The notes below the pieces were generated by a model. It had not been told where the DNA came from. It did not search any database and saw nothing but the letters and a program-made list of their open reading frames with translations. From an uncultured Aquimarina sp. (GTDB lineage Bacteria; Bacteroidota; Bacteroidia; Flavobacteriales; Flavobacteriaceae): 64,000 nucleotides of DNA. The DNA lies in contig CANLOW010000004.1 of NCBI GenBank assembly GCA_947493035.1, positions 62,001 through 126,000 on the forward strand, read 5' to 3'. Position numbers and translations under genes: made by a program. Shown in pieces: positions 43,684 through 52,908 of this stretch; positions within the stretch are counted from its first letter, which is position 1; each line of letters starts with the position of its first letter.

Positions 43684-44424
43684 ATGATTGAGTATTTAAG
43701 AAACTTGTTGGGCATGGGACCTTCTAAACCTAATAATGTTATTGAACGAAGTAATACTATTGAACGAAAAATTGACACTTCTAAATACCAAAAGAAAGAA
43801 AGTGAAAAAGTAGCACAAGAAGATACATTAATCTACCCTATACTTACTTCTAGCAAAAACACTAATTATGACTTGTACGATCAAATGGTTGCAATCATTC
43901 ATGAACGAGATAATGCATACTCAAAGCTAATAAGTATCCAATTATTATTAGAGCCTGTAAATGAAGAAGAATACGAATTATCTCAAGTAAAAACAGATAA
44001 TATGTCAGATGAAACATATTTTTCTTTTCGTAAACAAGCTGAAAAACAATTTGAAAGTTTTGATCAATCTTTCATTTTTTGGGATTTGGAAGATGCCAAA
44101 CTAGAATTTAAAGTATTATCATCAAAGTTATCCATATTTAGCCCCACAAAATTAATTAGTCCAAAACATATGAAAGAAGCTCATCAGCTTCTGGATGCTG
44201 AAGAAATTGTTGTTTCCATACCAAAGGATGAATTGATTTTGGTATGTGACTATAATATATCAGAAGAGCACCTTGATCAATTTGTTAAAATGCATGCCGG
44301 TATTTTCTTACAGGCAGTAGAAAATGGTGATGCTTTATGTGAAGATTTATTTTTATTGAAAGAGGGTGAAATATCAGCCGTAAAAAGCTATGAGCAATTG
44401 TCGGAAATAGCACTTAAGAAATAA
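43684..44424 (+). CDS. hypothetical protein, soluble
   Basis: 246 residues, no signal peptide. The N-terminal ~55 residues are Lys/Asn/Ser-rich and probably disordered; the rest is mixed helix and strand ('FESFDQSFIFWDLEDAKLEFKVLSSKL', 'EEIVVSIPKDELILVCDYNISEEHLDQFVKMHAGIFLQAVENG'). Not recognised. It starts 124 bp from the divergent helicase gene, so the two may share a control region. No inference on function. Confidence 0.6.
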   Translation: MIEYLRNLLGMGPSKPNNVIERSNTIERKIDTSKYQKKESEKVAQEDTLIYPILTSSKNTNYDLYDQMVAIIHERDNAYSKLISIQLLLEPVNEEEYELSQVKTDNMSDETYFSFRKQAEKQFESFDQSFIFWDLEDAKLEFKVLSSKLSIFSPTKLISPKHMKEAHQLLDAEEIVVSIPKDELILVCDYNISEEHLDQFVKMHAGIFLQAVENGDALCEDLFLLKEGEISAVKSYEQLSEIALKK

Positions 44425-44462
44425 ATTTACACCTTAAATATGCATCATAAAAGCTATAAAAA

Positions 44463-45170
44463 TCACTTTATATATTCTTTGTAGTAATCTACCAACTCCT
44501 CAGTACTAGCTCCAAACCAATTTTTAAAGTACATATTCCAATAATGATACTGTAATTTCGCGACACCATTATCTTCATAGCGCCTTGCTGATGTCGAAAT
44601 CCATTGCTGAATTACCGTAAAATGTTTATGCTTATAAATTTTTCTAATGAAATGAACATCTTCAAAAATCGGATGCTTTTCTTCAAAGCCTCCCAATTCT
44701 TTAAACCATTCTTTTGAGATAAATAAGGACTGATCTCCTCCTCTAAAAAACTTTATATTAAACTGTGTAAACCAACCTGCTAACCACAACCAATAATGCT
44801 TGCTTCTAAATTTCATTTTAAAACAACCAGCATAATTATTTTTTTCAACTTCTTTTAAAATTAATTCATCAAAATCTTTCGGAGGATAAGAGTCTGCATG
44901 TAAAAAATACAATACTTTTCCGTTTGCATTTGCTACCCCTACATTCATTTGCTTCCCTCTACCCTTTGAAGCTTTAATCAATTTAATACCCTTATGGTTT
45001 TCTAATACAGAAATAGTACCATCTGTACTTCCTCCATCAACCAAAATCAATTCACACTGATTAGGATATTTGAGATGTTCATAAATATAAAAAAGCAACT
45101 CATTTATATGAGCTGCTTCGTTGTATACCGGTATAATGATAGATAACTCCAATATAATACTTTGATACAA
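44463..45170 (-). CDS. GT2 glycosyltransferase, TIGR04283 (arsenosugar) type
   Basis: 235 residues. No ATG: TTG at 45170 or at 45149 (giving LELSIIIPVYN) is the likely start. GT-A motifs: 'LSIIIPVYNEAAHINEL', 'LVDGGSTDGTISVL' (DXD-like region) and 'VLYFLHADSYPPKDFDELI', then 'FRGGDQSLFISKEWF'. The TIGR04283 family is found in arsenosugar gene clusters and in exopolysaccharide loci. Six bases after the DUF547 gene upstream, so in one operon with it. Confidence 0.88.
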   Translation of the reverse strand: MYQSIILELSIIIPVYNEAAHINELLFYIYEHLKYPNQCELILVDGGSTDGTISVLENHKGIKLIKASKGRGKQMNVGVANANGKVLYFLHADSYPPKDFDELILKEVEKNNYAGCFKMKFRSKHYWLWLAGWFTQFNIKFFRGGDQSLFISKEWFKELGGFEEKHPIFEDVHFIRKIYKHKHFTVIQQWISTSARRYEDNGVAKLQYHYWNMYFKNWFGASTEELVDYYKEYIK

Positions 45171-45176
45171 TGTTAA

Positions 45177-45983
45177 CTATTTAGCATTAATTGACCAATC
45201 ATAAGCCTTATAACCTTTTTCTTTTTGATTTGAAATTGGAGTCTTACTGTATTTATTGATAAAATTAACAACTGAACCATCTGTGGCTTTGAAATCCTTC
45301 TTATACCAATCAAACAATTTTGAAACGTTTACCGCATATCCTGAAATCGTGTTATAAAAAGGGTCATTAATAAACTCTTCCGTTTGCCTTTCCAATAAAC
45401 GATCTAAGTTTTCTGCAGTATAAGGAATTTGAATTAACCTAGGACAAGAAGCTGATGCACAATTTATTGCGAAATGAATACGCGGATCTCCAAAATTTCT
45501 TAAAATTTTATGCTCTACATCTCCTAGACTCATTTGCTTGCCGTCAATTGTAAAGAATTTTTTAGCCCAAGGACTATTTAACTGTTTAATACTTTCTAAA
45601 GGAAAGTTGTCTACTACTAATTTTACAGTATACGCATTATAGACATTGATCCAAAATGCCATTTTATCCTTTTTAGACCATTGAGGGTTAATTTGTGTTT
45701 GAGACAAACCCCTTAAAAATGAATTCAAATCTTTGATATCTCTTCTAAAACCTGCATAATCTACTTTACCTTTAGTAGTTACATTTTTCTGAAGTAAATC
45801 TTTCCACCCTCTATAATTAACTTTCTCTTGGTAATAATTTTTCTTGATTTTTTTCGCAGGATCTACAGCATATATTTTGACTGCAGAATTTGAATCACTA
45901 TACGCTATTTGTGCATAAGCTTCATTCTTTTTTAAACTTCCTATAAAGGCTACTCCGGCAAGTGCATATGTTAAAAATTTCAT
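45177..45983 (-). CDS. DUF547 family exported protein (first of two)
   Basis: 268 residues from ATG 45983 (signal peptide MKFLTYALAGVAFIGSLKKNEAYA; an upstream in-frame start to 46022 adds polar residues and is less likely). The DUF547 core: 'MAFWINVYNAYTVKLVVDNFPLESIKQLNSPWAKKFFTIDGKQMSLGDVEHKILRNFGDPRIHFAINCASASCPRLIQIPYTAENLDRLLE'. The AINCASxSCP motif has two Cys and is the family hallmark. It is close to the second DUF547 protein (46142), so a tandem duplication. DUF547 genes often occur in arsenosugar clusters. Biochemical role unknown. Confidence 0.85.
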   Translation of the reverse strand: MKFLTYALAGVAFIGSLKKNEAYAQIAYSDSNSAVKIYAVDPAKKIKKNYYQEKVNYRGWKDLLQKNVTTKGKVDYAGFRRDIKDLNSFLRGLSQTQINPQWSKKDKMAFWINVYNAYTVKLVVDNFPLESIKQLNSPWAKKFFTIDGKQMSLGDVEHKILRNFGDPRIHFAINCASASCPRLIQIPYTAENLDRLLERQTEEFINDPFYNTISGYAVNVSKLFDWYKKDFKATDGSVVNFINKYSKTPISNQKEKGYKAYDWSINAK

Positions 45984-46083
45984 GATCCCTTTTTTATTTG
46001 TTATACATTTATAGTCGAACAATTTTAGAATTCATTACTCTAAAAGATGCAACAGCATACAATAATTATTGTAATAAAACAAA

Positions 46084-46104
46084 AAACCTCCATGAAGGAG
46101 GTTT
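46084..46104 (-). terminator. terminator of the second DUF547 gene
   Basis: Stem AAACCTCC / GGAGGTTT with a five-base loop; on the minus strand it is followed by a T-run. It splits the two DUF547 genes into separate transcripts or attenuates read-through. Confidence 0.75.
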
Positions 46105-46141
46105 GAAAATCAAAATGTTACAATAAGCCGTATCAAAAAAA

Positions 46142-46897
46142 CTATTTTTCATTCAAATCCCAATTATATCTAATATATCCCGCATTTGATTGTTTACCTA
46201 TTTTCACTGTACTGTAGTTATTAATAAATTGTTTTACTGACCCAGCATGTACTACAAAGTCTTTTTTAAACCATTTAAAAAGTTGCGACAACTTATATTC
46301 TTTATTAGTGATTTTATTATTTACAGAATTATTAATATACTTTCTGGTTTGTTTCTCTAATAGTTTATCTAAATTTCTACTCGTATATGGAACTTTCGCT
46401 ATTGGTGGACAAGACATAGAAGCACAATTGATTGCAAAATGGATGCGAGCATCTCCAAAATCTCTCAAAATTTCGTGTTCAACCATTCCTAAACTCATCT
46501 CTCTCCCTCCAATTGTAAAAAATTTAGTATCCCAGGGCTTAGAAACTTCTTTTATAGAATTCAACGGGTAATTATCTAACACTAACTTTATAGCAAATAC
46601 ATTATACACATTAATCCAAAACGCCATAATTTCTTGCTGTTCTAATCCATTCACCAAAGGCCAATTTTGTATTTTCTTGACAAATGCATTAAATTCTTTT
46701 GGATTTCGTTTTAACCCTGCATAATCTACTCGGCCATTGACATCTACAAACTTATCTAACACTTGTTTCCAAAGCATATAGTTCATTCTAGGAGCTTCTT
46801 CGGACACTTTGTCTTCAAAAGCATTACTTTCAGAGGCGTTACACAAAAGACTAAATAGTACTAAAACTTGCAGTAATAATGTTTTCATTTTTTTCAT
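46142..46897 (-). CDS. DUF547 family exported protein (second of two)
   Basis: 251 residues with signal peptide (MKTLLLQVLVLFSLLCNASESNAF; Met1 or Met4). Contains 'WKQVLDKFVDVNGRVDYAGLKRN', 'MAFWINVYNVFAIKLVLDNYPLNSIKEVSKPWDTKFFTIGGREMSLGMVEHEILRDFGDARIHFAINCASMSCPPIAKVPYTSRNLDKLLE'. It keeps the AINCASMSCP motif and is clearly a paralogue of the protein at 45177. 159 bp upstream of that gene, with a terminator between. Follows arsM on the same strand after a ~160 bp gap. Function unknown. Confidence 0.85.
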   Translation of the reverse strand: MKKMKTLLLQVLVLFSLLCNASESNAFEDKVSEEAPRMNYMLWKQVLDKFVDVNGRVDYAGLKRNPKEFNAFVKKIQNWPLVNGLEQQEIMAFWINVYNVFAIKLVLDNYPLNSIKEVSKPWDTKFFTIGGREMSLGMVEHEILRDFGDARIHFAINCASMSCPPIAKVPYTSRNLDKLLEKQTRKYINNSVNNKITNKEYKLSQLFKWFKKDFVVHAGSVKQFINNYSTVKIGKQSNAGYIRYNWDLNEK

Positions 46898-47056
46898 TTT
46901 AAAAAAATCGGTTGGTATAAAACATAAATCGAGCCAAATTGATTAGTTGAAATAAAAAAACTTTAAGAAATTCAGCTCAATATTAAACTAAATCTCTTAA
47001 AGCATCTAAACTTTTAGGTATTTTCTTATTATACCTTTTCTAAAACATCGATAAAA

Positions 47057-48025
47057 CTAACAACAGCCTCCACCATCGTAATGGAAAGTAGATTCGCTAA
47101 TATATATATCATCACGCCCTAAATCTTTTAAAGCTTGTGCTGTTTTATCACAAACTGCTAAAGGTTGATTTTTTAACAAAATATGCCCCTTTTTATCATC
47201 TAAATAATCTTCATCGCCAAAATAAATCGCTGCTTTACCTGTAAAAACACAAGGACCATCTTCGGGCATTGGATCTTTAATTGCTGCTACTTCGATAGAT
47301 TCAATATAAATCAATTCGTCAGTAGGGTAATTTTTAGGATCTAATATACGATAAGGTTTTCTCGCTCTGATCTCAATCGTCCCAAAACCTACATCAGTCA
47401 ATGCTTTAACATATTCCGCAATTGGTAGACTGCCACTAAGACAAAGCGCTCTTAAACGTTCGTCGTTACGCAAAGTATCATTCATAGGTTGCTCGCAAGT
47501 AGGGTCACTCATTACCAAACGTCCATGTGGTTTTAACACACGATACATTTCTTCGATAGCACGTTTAAGATCTTCTTCTTTAAAAATATTAAACAAACAA
47601 TTTTGAGCAGCTACATCAATGGTATTATCATCAACCGGTAAGTTTAAAGCGTCACCTTTCTTCAGATCTACAAAATCACTTTTGAACCATGGATTATCTT
47701 GTTCTGCCTCTATAAAATTTTTACGCGATGCTTCTAACATTTCATCGACTACGTCAACACCTACTACACCACCTTTTTGACGGTTGAAGTAAGAGAATTG
47801 CAATAATTCCATTCCTCCTCCAACACCAACGTACAACATCTTAGGGTTGTTCGATAAATCACGCGCATGTACAGTACTTCCGCAACCGTAATTCATTTCT
47901 TGCATGATTTTAGGAATCTTTAATCCTGGAAGCTCCCATATTGGATTTGTCGTACAGCACAAACCAACATCTGGTGTAATAGCTGCTTCTTTATATACAT
48001 CGTAAGTGGTATCTAAATAACTCAT
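47057..48025 (-). CDS. arsM: arsenosugar biosynthesis arsenite methyltransferase
   Basis: 322 residues. AdoMet-binding loop 'MLYVGVGGGMELLQF' (~63-77), 'GVVGVDVVDEMLEASRKNF' and 'VAAQNCLFNIFKEEDLKRAIEEMYRVLKPHGRLVMSDPT' mark a class I methyltransferase of the ArsM type. Cys23-Cys24, Cys48 and the C-terminal GGGCC give a thiol set suited to As(III) binding; two or more of these are conserved in the family. It would methylate arsenite to dimethylarsenite, the acceptor for ArsS. Followed by DUF547 genes, preceded by the nucleoside phosphorylase. Confidence 0.9.
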   Translation of the reverse strand: MSYLDTTYDVYKEAAITPDVGLCCTTNPIWELPGLKIPKIMQEMNYGCGSTVHARDLSNNPKMLYVGVGGGMELLQFSYFNRQKGGVVGVDVVDEMLEASRKNFIEAEQDNPWFKSDFVDLKKGDALNLPVDDNTIDVAAQNCLFNIFKEEDLKRAIEEMYRVLKPHGRLVMSDPTCEQPMNDTLRNDERLRALCLSGSLPIAEYVKALTDVGFGTIEIRARKPYRILDPKNYPTDELIYIESIEVAAIKDPMPEDGPCVFTGKAAIYFGDEDYLDDKKGHILLKNQPLAVCDKTAQALKDLGRDDIYISESTFHYDGGGCC

Positions 48026-48054
48026 TCTTCTCTATCAATATTTCGAGTTAGGGA

Positions 48055-48128
48055 TTGAGGCTTTGTCGGAGCTCACCCGATAGGGTAGCGACTGCCGAAA
48101 GCTCGACCCGTTAGGGGAACTTCCTCAA
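48055..48128. repeat. GC-rich 74 bp intergenic element between PNP and arsM
   Basis: Bounded by TTGAGG (48055-48060) and CCTCAA (48123-48128). Inside are two imperfect tandem copies: AGCTCACCCGATAGGGTAGC at 48070-48089 and the related 48100-48120 (AGCTCGACCCGTTAGGGGAAC with one inserted G). Each can form a small hairpin (ACCC-GATA-GGGT; CCC-GTTA-GGG), and an outer GTCG/CGAC encloses the first. The composition is far more GC-rich than the surrounding DNA. It is either a repeated intergenic unit or an RNA element in the operon. Confidence 0.55.
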
Positions 48129-48130
48129 AA

Positions 48131-48943
48131 TTATATTTCTTTTATCAATTCTTTAAATAATGTGATCATATTAGGCTCTGCTTTATTAGCCATGGCTATG
48201 ATCTCAGATATATCAACTTTAGCTAGGTTATCTGGATCACATTCGTCGGTTAATACCGAAACGGCTCCTACTCTTAACCCAAGATGATTACCAACAATAA
48301 CTTCAGGCACTGTACTCATCCCAACAGCATCTGCACCAATAGTTTTTAAAAATCGATACTCTGCTCTAGTCTCCAACTGAGGTCCTACTACAGACACATA
48401 CACTCCTTCATGAAGTTTAATATCTTTTTGTTGAGCAATATTGGTCAACTTTTTATTGAGTTCCTTACTGTAAGGCTCACTCATATCTACAAATCGTTCA
48501 CCTAGCTGCTCTACTCCTTTAAATGCTAACGGAGAGCCTCCTTGTAAATTAATATGATCATCGATCAACATAATCTCTCCTTTTTTAAAGGCTAAATTTA
48601 TCGCTCCGGAAGCATTAGATATTAGTAATGTATGAATACCCAAGGCTTTCATAATGCGTACAGGGTAAGTTACATCTTGAAGGTTATATCCTTCATATAA
48701 ATGAAAACGCCCTTGCATTACTACTACTTTTTTTCCCTCTATAGTTCCATAAATTAATTTCCCTTTATGAAATTCGACGGTAGCCGTTGGAAAATGAGGT
48801 ATATGATTATAACTAATCTCTATTGGATTTTCGATATGCTCGACCAATTGACCAAGACCTGTACCTAAAATGATCCCTACTTCTGGAGTATCGAATCCTT
48901 TAGATTGAAGGTATTCTGCCGTTTCATTGATAAATTTGATCAT
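48131..48943 (-). CDS. purine-nucleoside phosphorylase
   Basis: 270 residues of the trimeric PNP/MTAP family. 'GIILGTGLGQLVEHIENP', 'VVMQGRFHLYEGYNLQDVTYPVRIMKALG' (GRFHLYEG), 'SNASGAIN', 'YVSVVGPQLETRAEYRFLKTIGADAVGMSTVPEVIVGNHLG' and 'SVLTDECDP' fit human-type PNP. It overlaps the DUF2064 gene by four bases (ATGA). In an arsenosugar cluster it probably removes adenine from the 5'-deoxy-5'-dimethylarsinoyl adenosine made by ArsS (inference); it could also be a general purine salvage enzyme. Confidence 0.92.
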   Translation of the reverse strand: MIKFINETAEYLQSKGFDTPEVGIILGTGLGQLVEHIENPIEISYNHIPHFPTATVEFHKGKLIYGTIEGKKVVVMQGRFHLYEGYNLQDVTYPVRIMKALGIHTLLISNASGAINLAFKKGEIMLIDDHINLQGGSPLAFKGVEQLGERFVDMSEPYSKELNKKLTNIAQQKDIKLHEGVYVSVVGPQLETRAEYRFLKTIGADAVGMSTVPEVIVGNHLGLRVGAVSVLTDECDPDNLAKVDISEIIAMANKAEPNMITLFKELIKEI

Positions 48944-49554
48944 ACGCTTTTTTGTTGTTTTAAAACTTCCTGAAAAATAGGGATATCTTCTATATCACTC
49001 CAATAGTCTACATCATTTTTCTCTTCTAATAATTCATAAGAGTAATTTTGAAGAGTTTGAAGTGTTTTCTGAAGTACGACATCTGTCCCCCAAGGCTTTT
49101 CTTCAAACAACTCAGGTATCATTTCAGTTAGTCCCAACAGATAATACCCTCCGTCTTCCGCTGGACCTATAATAGTGCCATGCTTTTCTAACTTTACAAA
49201 AGCTTCGTCTATATCTTTACTATCTATATCATACAAATCACTTCCTATGATTATGATATTTTGGTATCCCGCTTGAAATCCTTTCTGAAAAGCTAATTGC
49301 ATTCTAGCACCTAAATCTTTTCCTACTTGCAAATGCTTTTGAAAATCACCAGAACTCCACAAATCTTCATTTTGAATATTTTCAGAATACCAAACTTGTT
49401 TTATCGCATCAACTGGTTTTGTTATTTTAAATGTATGATCTAATAGCATTTTATAAATTATTAATGCATTTTGATCACCAACATCTTGTGCTAATCTTGT
49501 TTTTACTTTCCCTAATTCTGGGTTTCTAGTAAATATAAGGAGGAGGTTTTTCAT
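48940..49554 (-). CDS. DUF2064 / TIGR04282 arsenosugar-type glycosyltransferase
   Basis: 204 residues. GT-A-like fold of the DUF2064 family: 'LLLIFTRNPELGKVKTRLAQDVG' (nucleotide-sugar binding start), 'VWYSENIQNEDLW', 'IIIGSDLYDIDSKDIDEAF' and 'IIGPAEDGGYYLLGLTEMIPELFEEKPWGT'. The family is a known component of arsenosugar clusters beside ArsS. Its stop overlaps the PNP start by four bases, so translation is coupled. Likely attaches sugar or glycerol-type moieties, but the acceptor is not shown. Confidence 0.9.
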   Translation of the reverse strand: MKNLLLIFTRNPELGKVKTRLAQDVGDQNALIIYKMLLDHTFKITKPVDAIKQVWYSENIQNEDLWSSGDFQKHLQVGKDLGARMQLAFQKGFQAGYQNIIIIGSDLYDIDSKDIDEAFVKLEKHGTIIGPAEDGGYYLLGLTEMIPELFEEKPWGTDVVLQKTLQTLQNYSYELLEEKNDVDYWSDIEDIPIFQEVLKQQKSV

Positions 49555-49658
49555 ATAATAGACCGCTTCGCTGTTAGAAAAGAGAACATAGATAATAGAC
49601 TTTTTAAATACTGTCTATACTCTTTTTTCTACACTCTCTTATCTTTATATAGATAAAA

Positions 49659-50711
49659 TTAAACTACTGTTCCTTGACAGCTACTTCCTGCACCTGCGGT
49701 ACATCCATAACAATGCTGAGAGATTACTATATTTCTATTATTAAGAATTTCTTCATTATAATCGCTAATGTGCTTAATTTTTGAAGCTACACCTAAGCCT
49801 AGCATTTGATTAAAATCACAATCGTATAAATACCCATCCCAACTAATTGACAACGTGTTTTTACACATCACATTAGATACTGCCATTGGGTTATAAGCTT
49901 CTACTAAAGCATACATATAGTCTTCATAATTACCTGATGCTATCAGATAATCTAAAAACCTAGAAATTGGAAGGTTTGTAATCGCAAATAGATTATGGAA
50001 TTGAATTCCAAAATCTTCTAATAAAGCATTTTTAAAATCCCGTTCCATCCCTTCTTGATCGCTTGGCAAAAATGCTCCTGAAGGATTATACACTAAATCT
50101 AACTTCAATGGACTATCTGGCATTCCATATCCTACAGCATTCAAGTCTTTTAATGCCTGAATCGATTGATCAAATACACCACTACCACGTTGTTTATCTG
50201 TCTTTCCTCTTGTCCAATGTGGCATTGAAGAAACAACATGAATATTGTGTTTTTTGAAAAAATCAGGTAAGTCGTGATATTTAGGGTTTGCACGAATAAT
50301 CGTCAGATTAGAACGTACAATAAAGTCTTTAACTCCTGCATTTGCAGCTTCTTCTACAAACCATCGAAAATCAGGATTCATTTCAGGCGCTCCTCCTGTT
50401 AAATCTAATGTATGAGCTCCTGTTTTTTTGATTACCTCTAAACATTGGCGCATTGTCTCGCGTGTCATAATCTCTTTTCGATCAGGACCCGCATCGACAT
50501 GGCAGTGCTCACATACTTGGTTACACATATACCCTACATTGATTTGTAAAATCTCTAGGGTACTAGGACGCAAAGGAAATTCACCTATCTCCTCTATTTT
50601 ATCTTTAAAAGTGGGCAATTCTCCATTAGCAAAAATACCATTTCCTAATATCTCTAATTGCTTTTCAGCTTTCGCTAATTCGCTTTCTCTTCGTAATAAC
50701 GATTTTTGCAT
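49659..50711 (-). CDS. arsS: arsenosugar biosynthesis radical SAM protein ArsS
   Basis: 350 residues. The radical SAM [4Fe-4S] motif CNQVCEHC (Cys63, Cys67, Cys70) is intact, followed by 'TGGAPEMNPDFRWFVEEA' and 'VVSSMPHW', as in ArsS. The C-terminus 'HCYGCTAGAGSSCQGTVV' holds additional Cys residues of the kind found in this family (auxiliary cluster or thiol site). ArsS makes the carbon-arsenic bond between dimethylarsenite and the 5'-deoxyadenosyl radical. The operon order ArsS, DUF2064, PNP, ArsM is on one strand with short gaps. Confidence 0.93.
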   Translation of the reverse strand: MQKSLLRRESELAKAEKQLEILGNGIFANGELPTFKDKIEEIGEFPLRPSTLEILQINVGYMCNQVCEHCHVDAGPDRKEIMTRETMRQCLEVIKKTGAHTLDLTGGAPEMNPDFRWFVEEAANAGVKDFIVRSNLTIIRANPKYHDLPDFFKKHNIHVVSSMPHWTRGKTDKQRGSGVFDQSIQALKDLNAVGYGMPDSPLKLDLVYNPSGAFLPSDQEGMERDFKNALLEDFGIQFHNLFAITNLPISRFLDYLIASGNYEDYMYALVEAYNPMAVSNVMCKNTLSISWDGYLYDCDFNQMLGLGVASKIKHISDYNEEILNNRNIVISQHCYGCTAGAGSSCQGTVV

Positions 50712-50805
50712 TCCTTGTCTCGTTAATCAGCAGTTTTCATCCATTTGAAAAAAGCCAAATGAAATCATCTACTTTTCAAACTTTATTTCCTCTGTAAAGG
50801 AAAAA

Positions 50806-51138
50806 CTACATTGATAATTTATCGTACTTTTTCATCATTTGTACACCATGTACTAAAGACGCACCGGCCTCTATCGCCGCTCCTGTATGTACAGCTTCCA
50901 TCATTTCTTCTTTGGTTATACCTCTTTGCAAACCGTCTTTTGTATATGCATCTATACAATATGGACATTTAACTACATGGGATACAGCCAGGGCTATCAA
51001 TGATTTTTCTCTAGCAGTTAGCGCTCCTTCTTGAAAAACACTTCCATAATAATCAAAAAACTTTTTCCCTAAGTCTTCACTCCAATCGGTAATCTTACCA
51101 AATTTTCTTAAATCAGCTGGATCGTAATAATCACTCAA
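50806..51138 (-). CDS. arsenosugar-associated peroxidase-like protein (CMD family)
   Basis: 110 residues. Carboxymuconolactone decarboxylase/AhpD-like pattern: 'LTAREKSLIALAVSHVVKCPYCIDAYTKDGLQRGITKEEMMEAVHTGAAIEAGASLVHG'. The CxxC (Cys58-Cys61) and downstream conserved residues make it an alkylhydroperoxidase-like thiol protein. These are recurrent arsenosugar cluster members and may protect against oxidation or reduce the arsenical. Directly upstream of arsS. Confidence 0.9.
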   Translation of the reverse strand: MSDYYDPADLRKFGKITDWSEDLGKKFFDYYGSVFQEGALTAREKSLIALAVSHVVKCPYCIDAYTKDGLQRGITKEEMMEAVHTGAAIEAGASLVHGVQMMKKYDKLSM

Positions 51139-51264
51139 AATTTCCTTTTTTAATGGTTCGTAAAAATGTTAGCTTCCTTACAAAAGTTAGAATCTTTATA
51201 TAGTGCCTCAGCTCCTAGTATATAAAATATTCATCTTCAAAACAAAATTAACTACACCGTAAAA

Positions 51265-51825
51265 TCAATCGGCTAACAATTCAGTAATAATATTATAAAC
51301 TTTTTTACTATTCCACTGAACTGACCCTGTCTTTTTAACTTTTATTTCTCCTTTACGATTTGCAATATATGTTGTAGGAATACTTTGTGGATTTAAATTT
51401 GAAAATGCCGTCCCATTATCTGAATAAACTGGAAGTGAATATTGATGCTTTCTCAAAAAATCACTTACCTTTTGAATATTGTCATCCGTTAAAAACAAAA
51501 AAACAACTTCATCATTATTCTTATACGCCTCGTACAATTCTTGAAAGCTTGGCATTTCAGCCACACAAGGTGGACACCATGTTGCCCAATAATTGATAAT
51601 AACAACTTTCCCTCTTAATCTAGAAAAACTAATATCTGCTGTATTGATACCATGCACACCTCCTCTGTACATGATATTGGCATTTGTAATTTCTTCTATA
51701 CGGGGTTGATTAAAATACCCTATTACTTTTTGAACTTGTGTTTGTAAAAGCATTCTAGTTTTAGGAATAAGCATCAATATTATGAATATGATAAAAAATA
51801 AATTGTCTTTAAGTCTTTTTTTCAT
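51265..51825 (-). CDS. TlpA-like membrane-anchored thioredoxin
   Basis: 186 residues from ATG 51825 (a TTG six bases upstream is not preferred). One N-terminal helix (9-27) anchors a thioredoxin domain facing the periplasm, with WCPPC (Cys84-Cys87) in 'INYWATWCPPCVAEMPSFQELY' and the cis-Pro in 'SIPTTYIANRKGEI'. Typical disulfide reductase of the TlpA/ResA kind. Adjacent to the arsenosugar cluster, but a terminator separates it from recA, so it could be co-transcribed with the cluster downstream. Confidence 0.9.
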   Translation of the reverse strand: MKKRLKDNLFFIIFIILMLIPKTRMLLQTQVQKVIGYFNQPRIEEITNANIMYRGGVHGINTADISFSRLRGKVVIINYWATWCPPCVAEMPSFQELYEAYKNNDEVVFLFLTDDNIQKVSDFLRKHQYSLPVYSDNGTAFSNLNPQSIPTTYIANRKGEIKVKKTGSVQWNSKKVYNIITELLAD

Positions 51826-51832
51826 GGCCAAT

Positions 51833-51868
51833 TATAAAAAAAGCTGTGCGTTTTAGTTCGCACAGCTT
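51833..51868 (-). terminator. recA terminator
   Basis: Ten-bp perfect stem AAGCTGTGCG / CGCACAGCTT with an eight-base loop; on the minus strand a run of eight T follows. It lies 24 bp after the recA stop. Confidence 0.93.
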
Positions 51869-51891
51869 CATATTCCTTTCAAAATATTAGA

Positions 51892-52908
51892 TTAATTCTC
51901 TTTAGCTACTTTAATAGCTGTAATTATTTTCTCTTCTAATTCTTCCATAAGATCAGGATTATCTAAAAGTAAACGCTTTACAGCGTCTCGACCTTGACCT
52001 AGTTTTGAATCCATATAACTAAACCATGAACCACTCTTTTTTACGATTTCATAATCCACTCCGATATCAATAATCTCTCCTACTTTAGAGATTCCTTCTC
52101 CATACATTATATCAAACTCAGCAGTACGAAATGGTGGCGCTACTTTATTCTTTACTACTTTAACACGTGTTTTATTTCCTGAAACCTCTCCATCATTATT
52201 TTTTATTTGAGTAGAACGACGAATATCTAAACGTACAGAAGCATAGAATTTCAATGCATTTCCTCCTGTTGTTGTTTCTGGGTTCCCAAACATAACACCA
52301 ATCTTTTCACGCAATTGATTAATAAAAATTACAGTACAATTTGTTTTATTAATCGTTGACGTTAATTTCCGAAGCGCTTGCGACATCAACCGAGCGTGAA
52401 GTCCCATTTTAGAATCCCCCATTTCTCCTTCTATTTCACTTTTAGGAGTCAATGCTGCAACCGAATCGACTACAACGATATCAATTGCTCCAGATCTAAT
52501 TAGGTTATCTGCAATTTCTAATGCTTGCTCTCCATTATCTGGTTGAGAAATCACTAAATTTTCAATATCCACACCTAACTTCTCAGCATAAAAACGATCA
52601 AAAGCATGTTCTGCATCTATAAATGCAGCAATACCACCTGCCTTTTGAGCTTCAGCTATTGCATGTAATGTTAATGTTGTTTTACCTGATGATTCTGGCC
52701 CAAAAATTTCCACCACTCTACCACGAGGCAATCCTCCTACTCCCAATGCCAAGTCCAAACCTAAAGAACCCGTAGAAATCACTTCTACTTCTTCTACCGC
52801 TTGGTCACTCATCTTCATTACAGCCCCCTTACCGTAGGCTTTATCCAACTTTGCTAGTGTTAATTCTAACGCTTTTAATTTGGCATCTTTCTCTTTATCA
52901 GCACTCAT
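51892..52908 (-). CDS. recA: recombinase RecA
   Basis: 338 residues, typical length. ATPase GPESSGKT (70-77), '[36 protein letters not shown]' (L1 and DNA-binding region), '[36 protein letters not shown]' (L2) are intact. It catalyses strand exchange and, in many bacteria, SOS co-protease activity. A TAAATTTG core on the minus strand at 52950-52957, 42 bp before the ATG, is a possible promoter. No clear SOS box was seen. Monocistronic with its own terminator. Confidence 0.98.
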   Translation of the reverse strand: MSADKEKDAKLKALELTLAKLDKAYGKGAVMKMSDQAVEEVEVISTGSLGLDLALGVGGLPRGRVVEIFGPESSGKTTLTLHAIAEAQKAGGIAAFIDAEHAFDRFYAEKLGVDIENLVISQPDNGEQALEIADNLIRSGAIDIVVVDSVAALTPKSEIEGEMGDSKMGLHARLMSQALRKLTSTINKTNCTVIFINQLREKIGVMFGNPETTTGGNALKFYASVRLDIRRSTQIKNNDGEVSGNKTRVKVVKNKVAPPFRTAEFDIMYGEGISKVGEIIDIGVDYEIVKKSGSWFSYMDSKLGQGRDAVKRLLLDNPDLMEELEEKIITAIKVAKEN

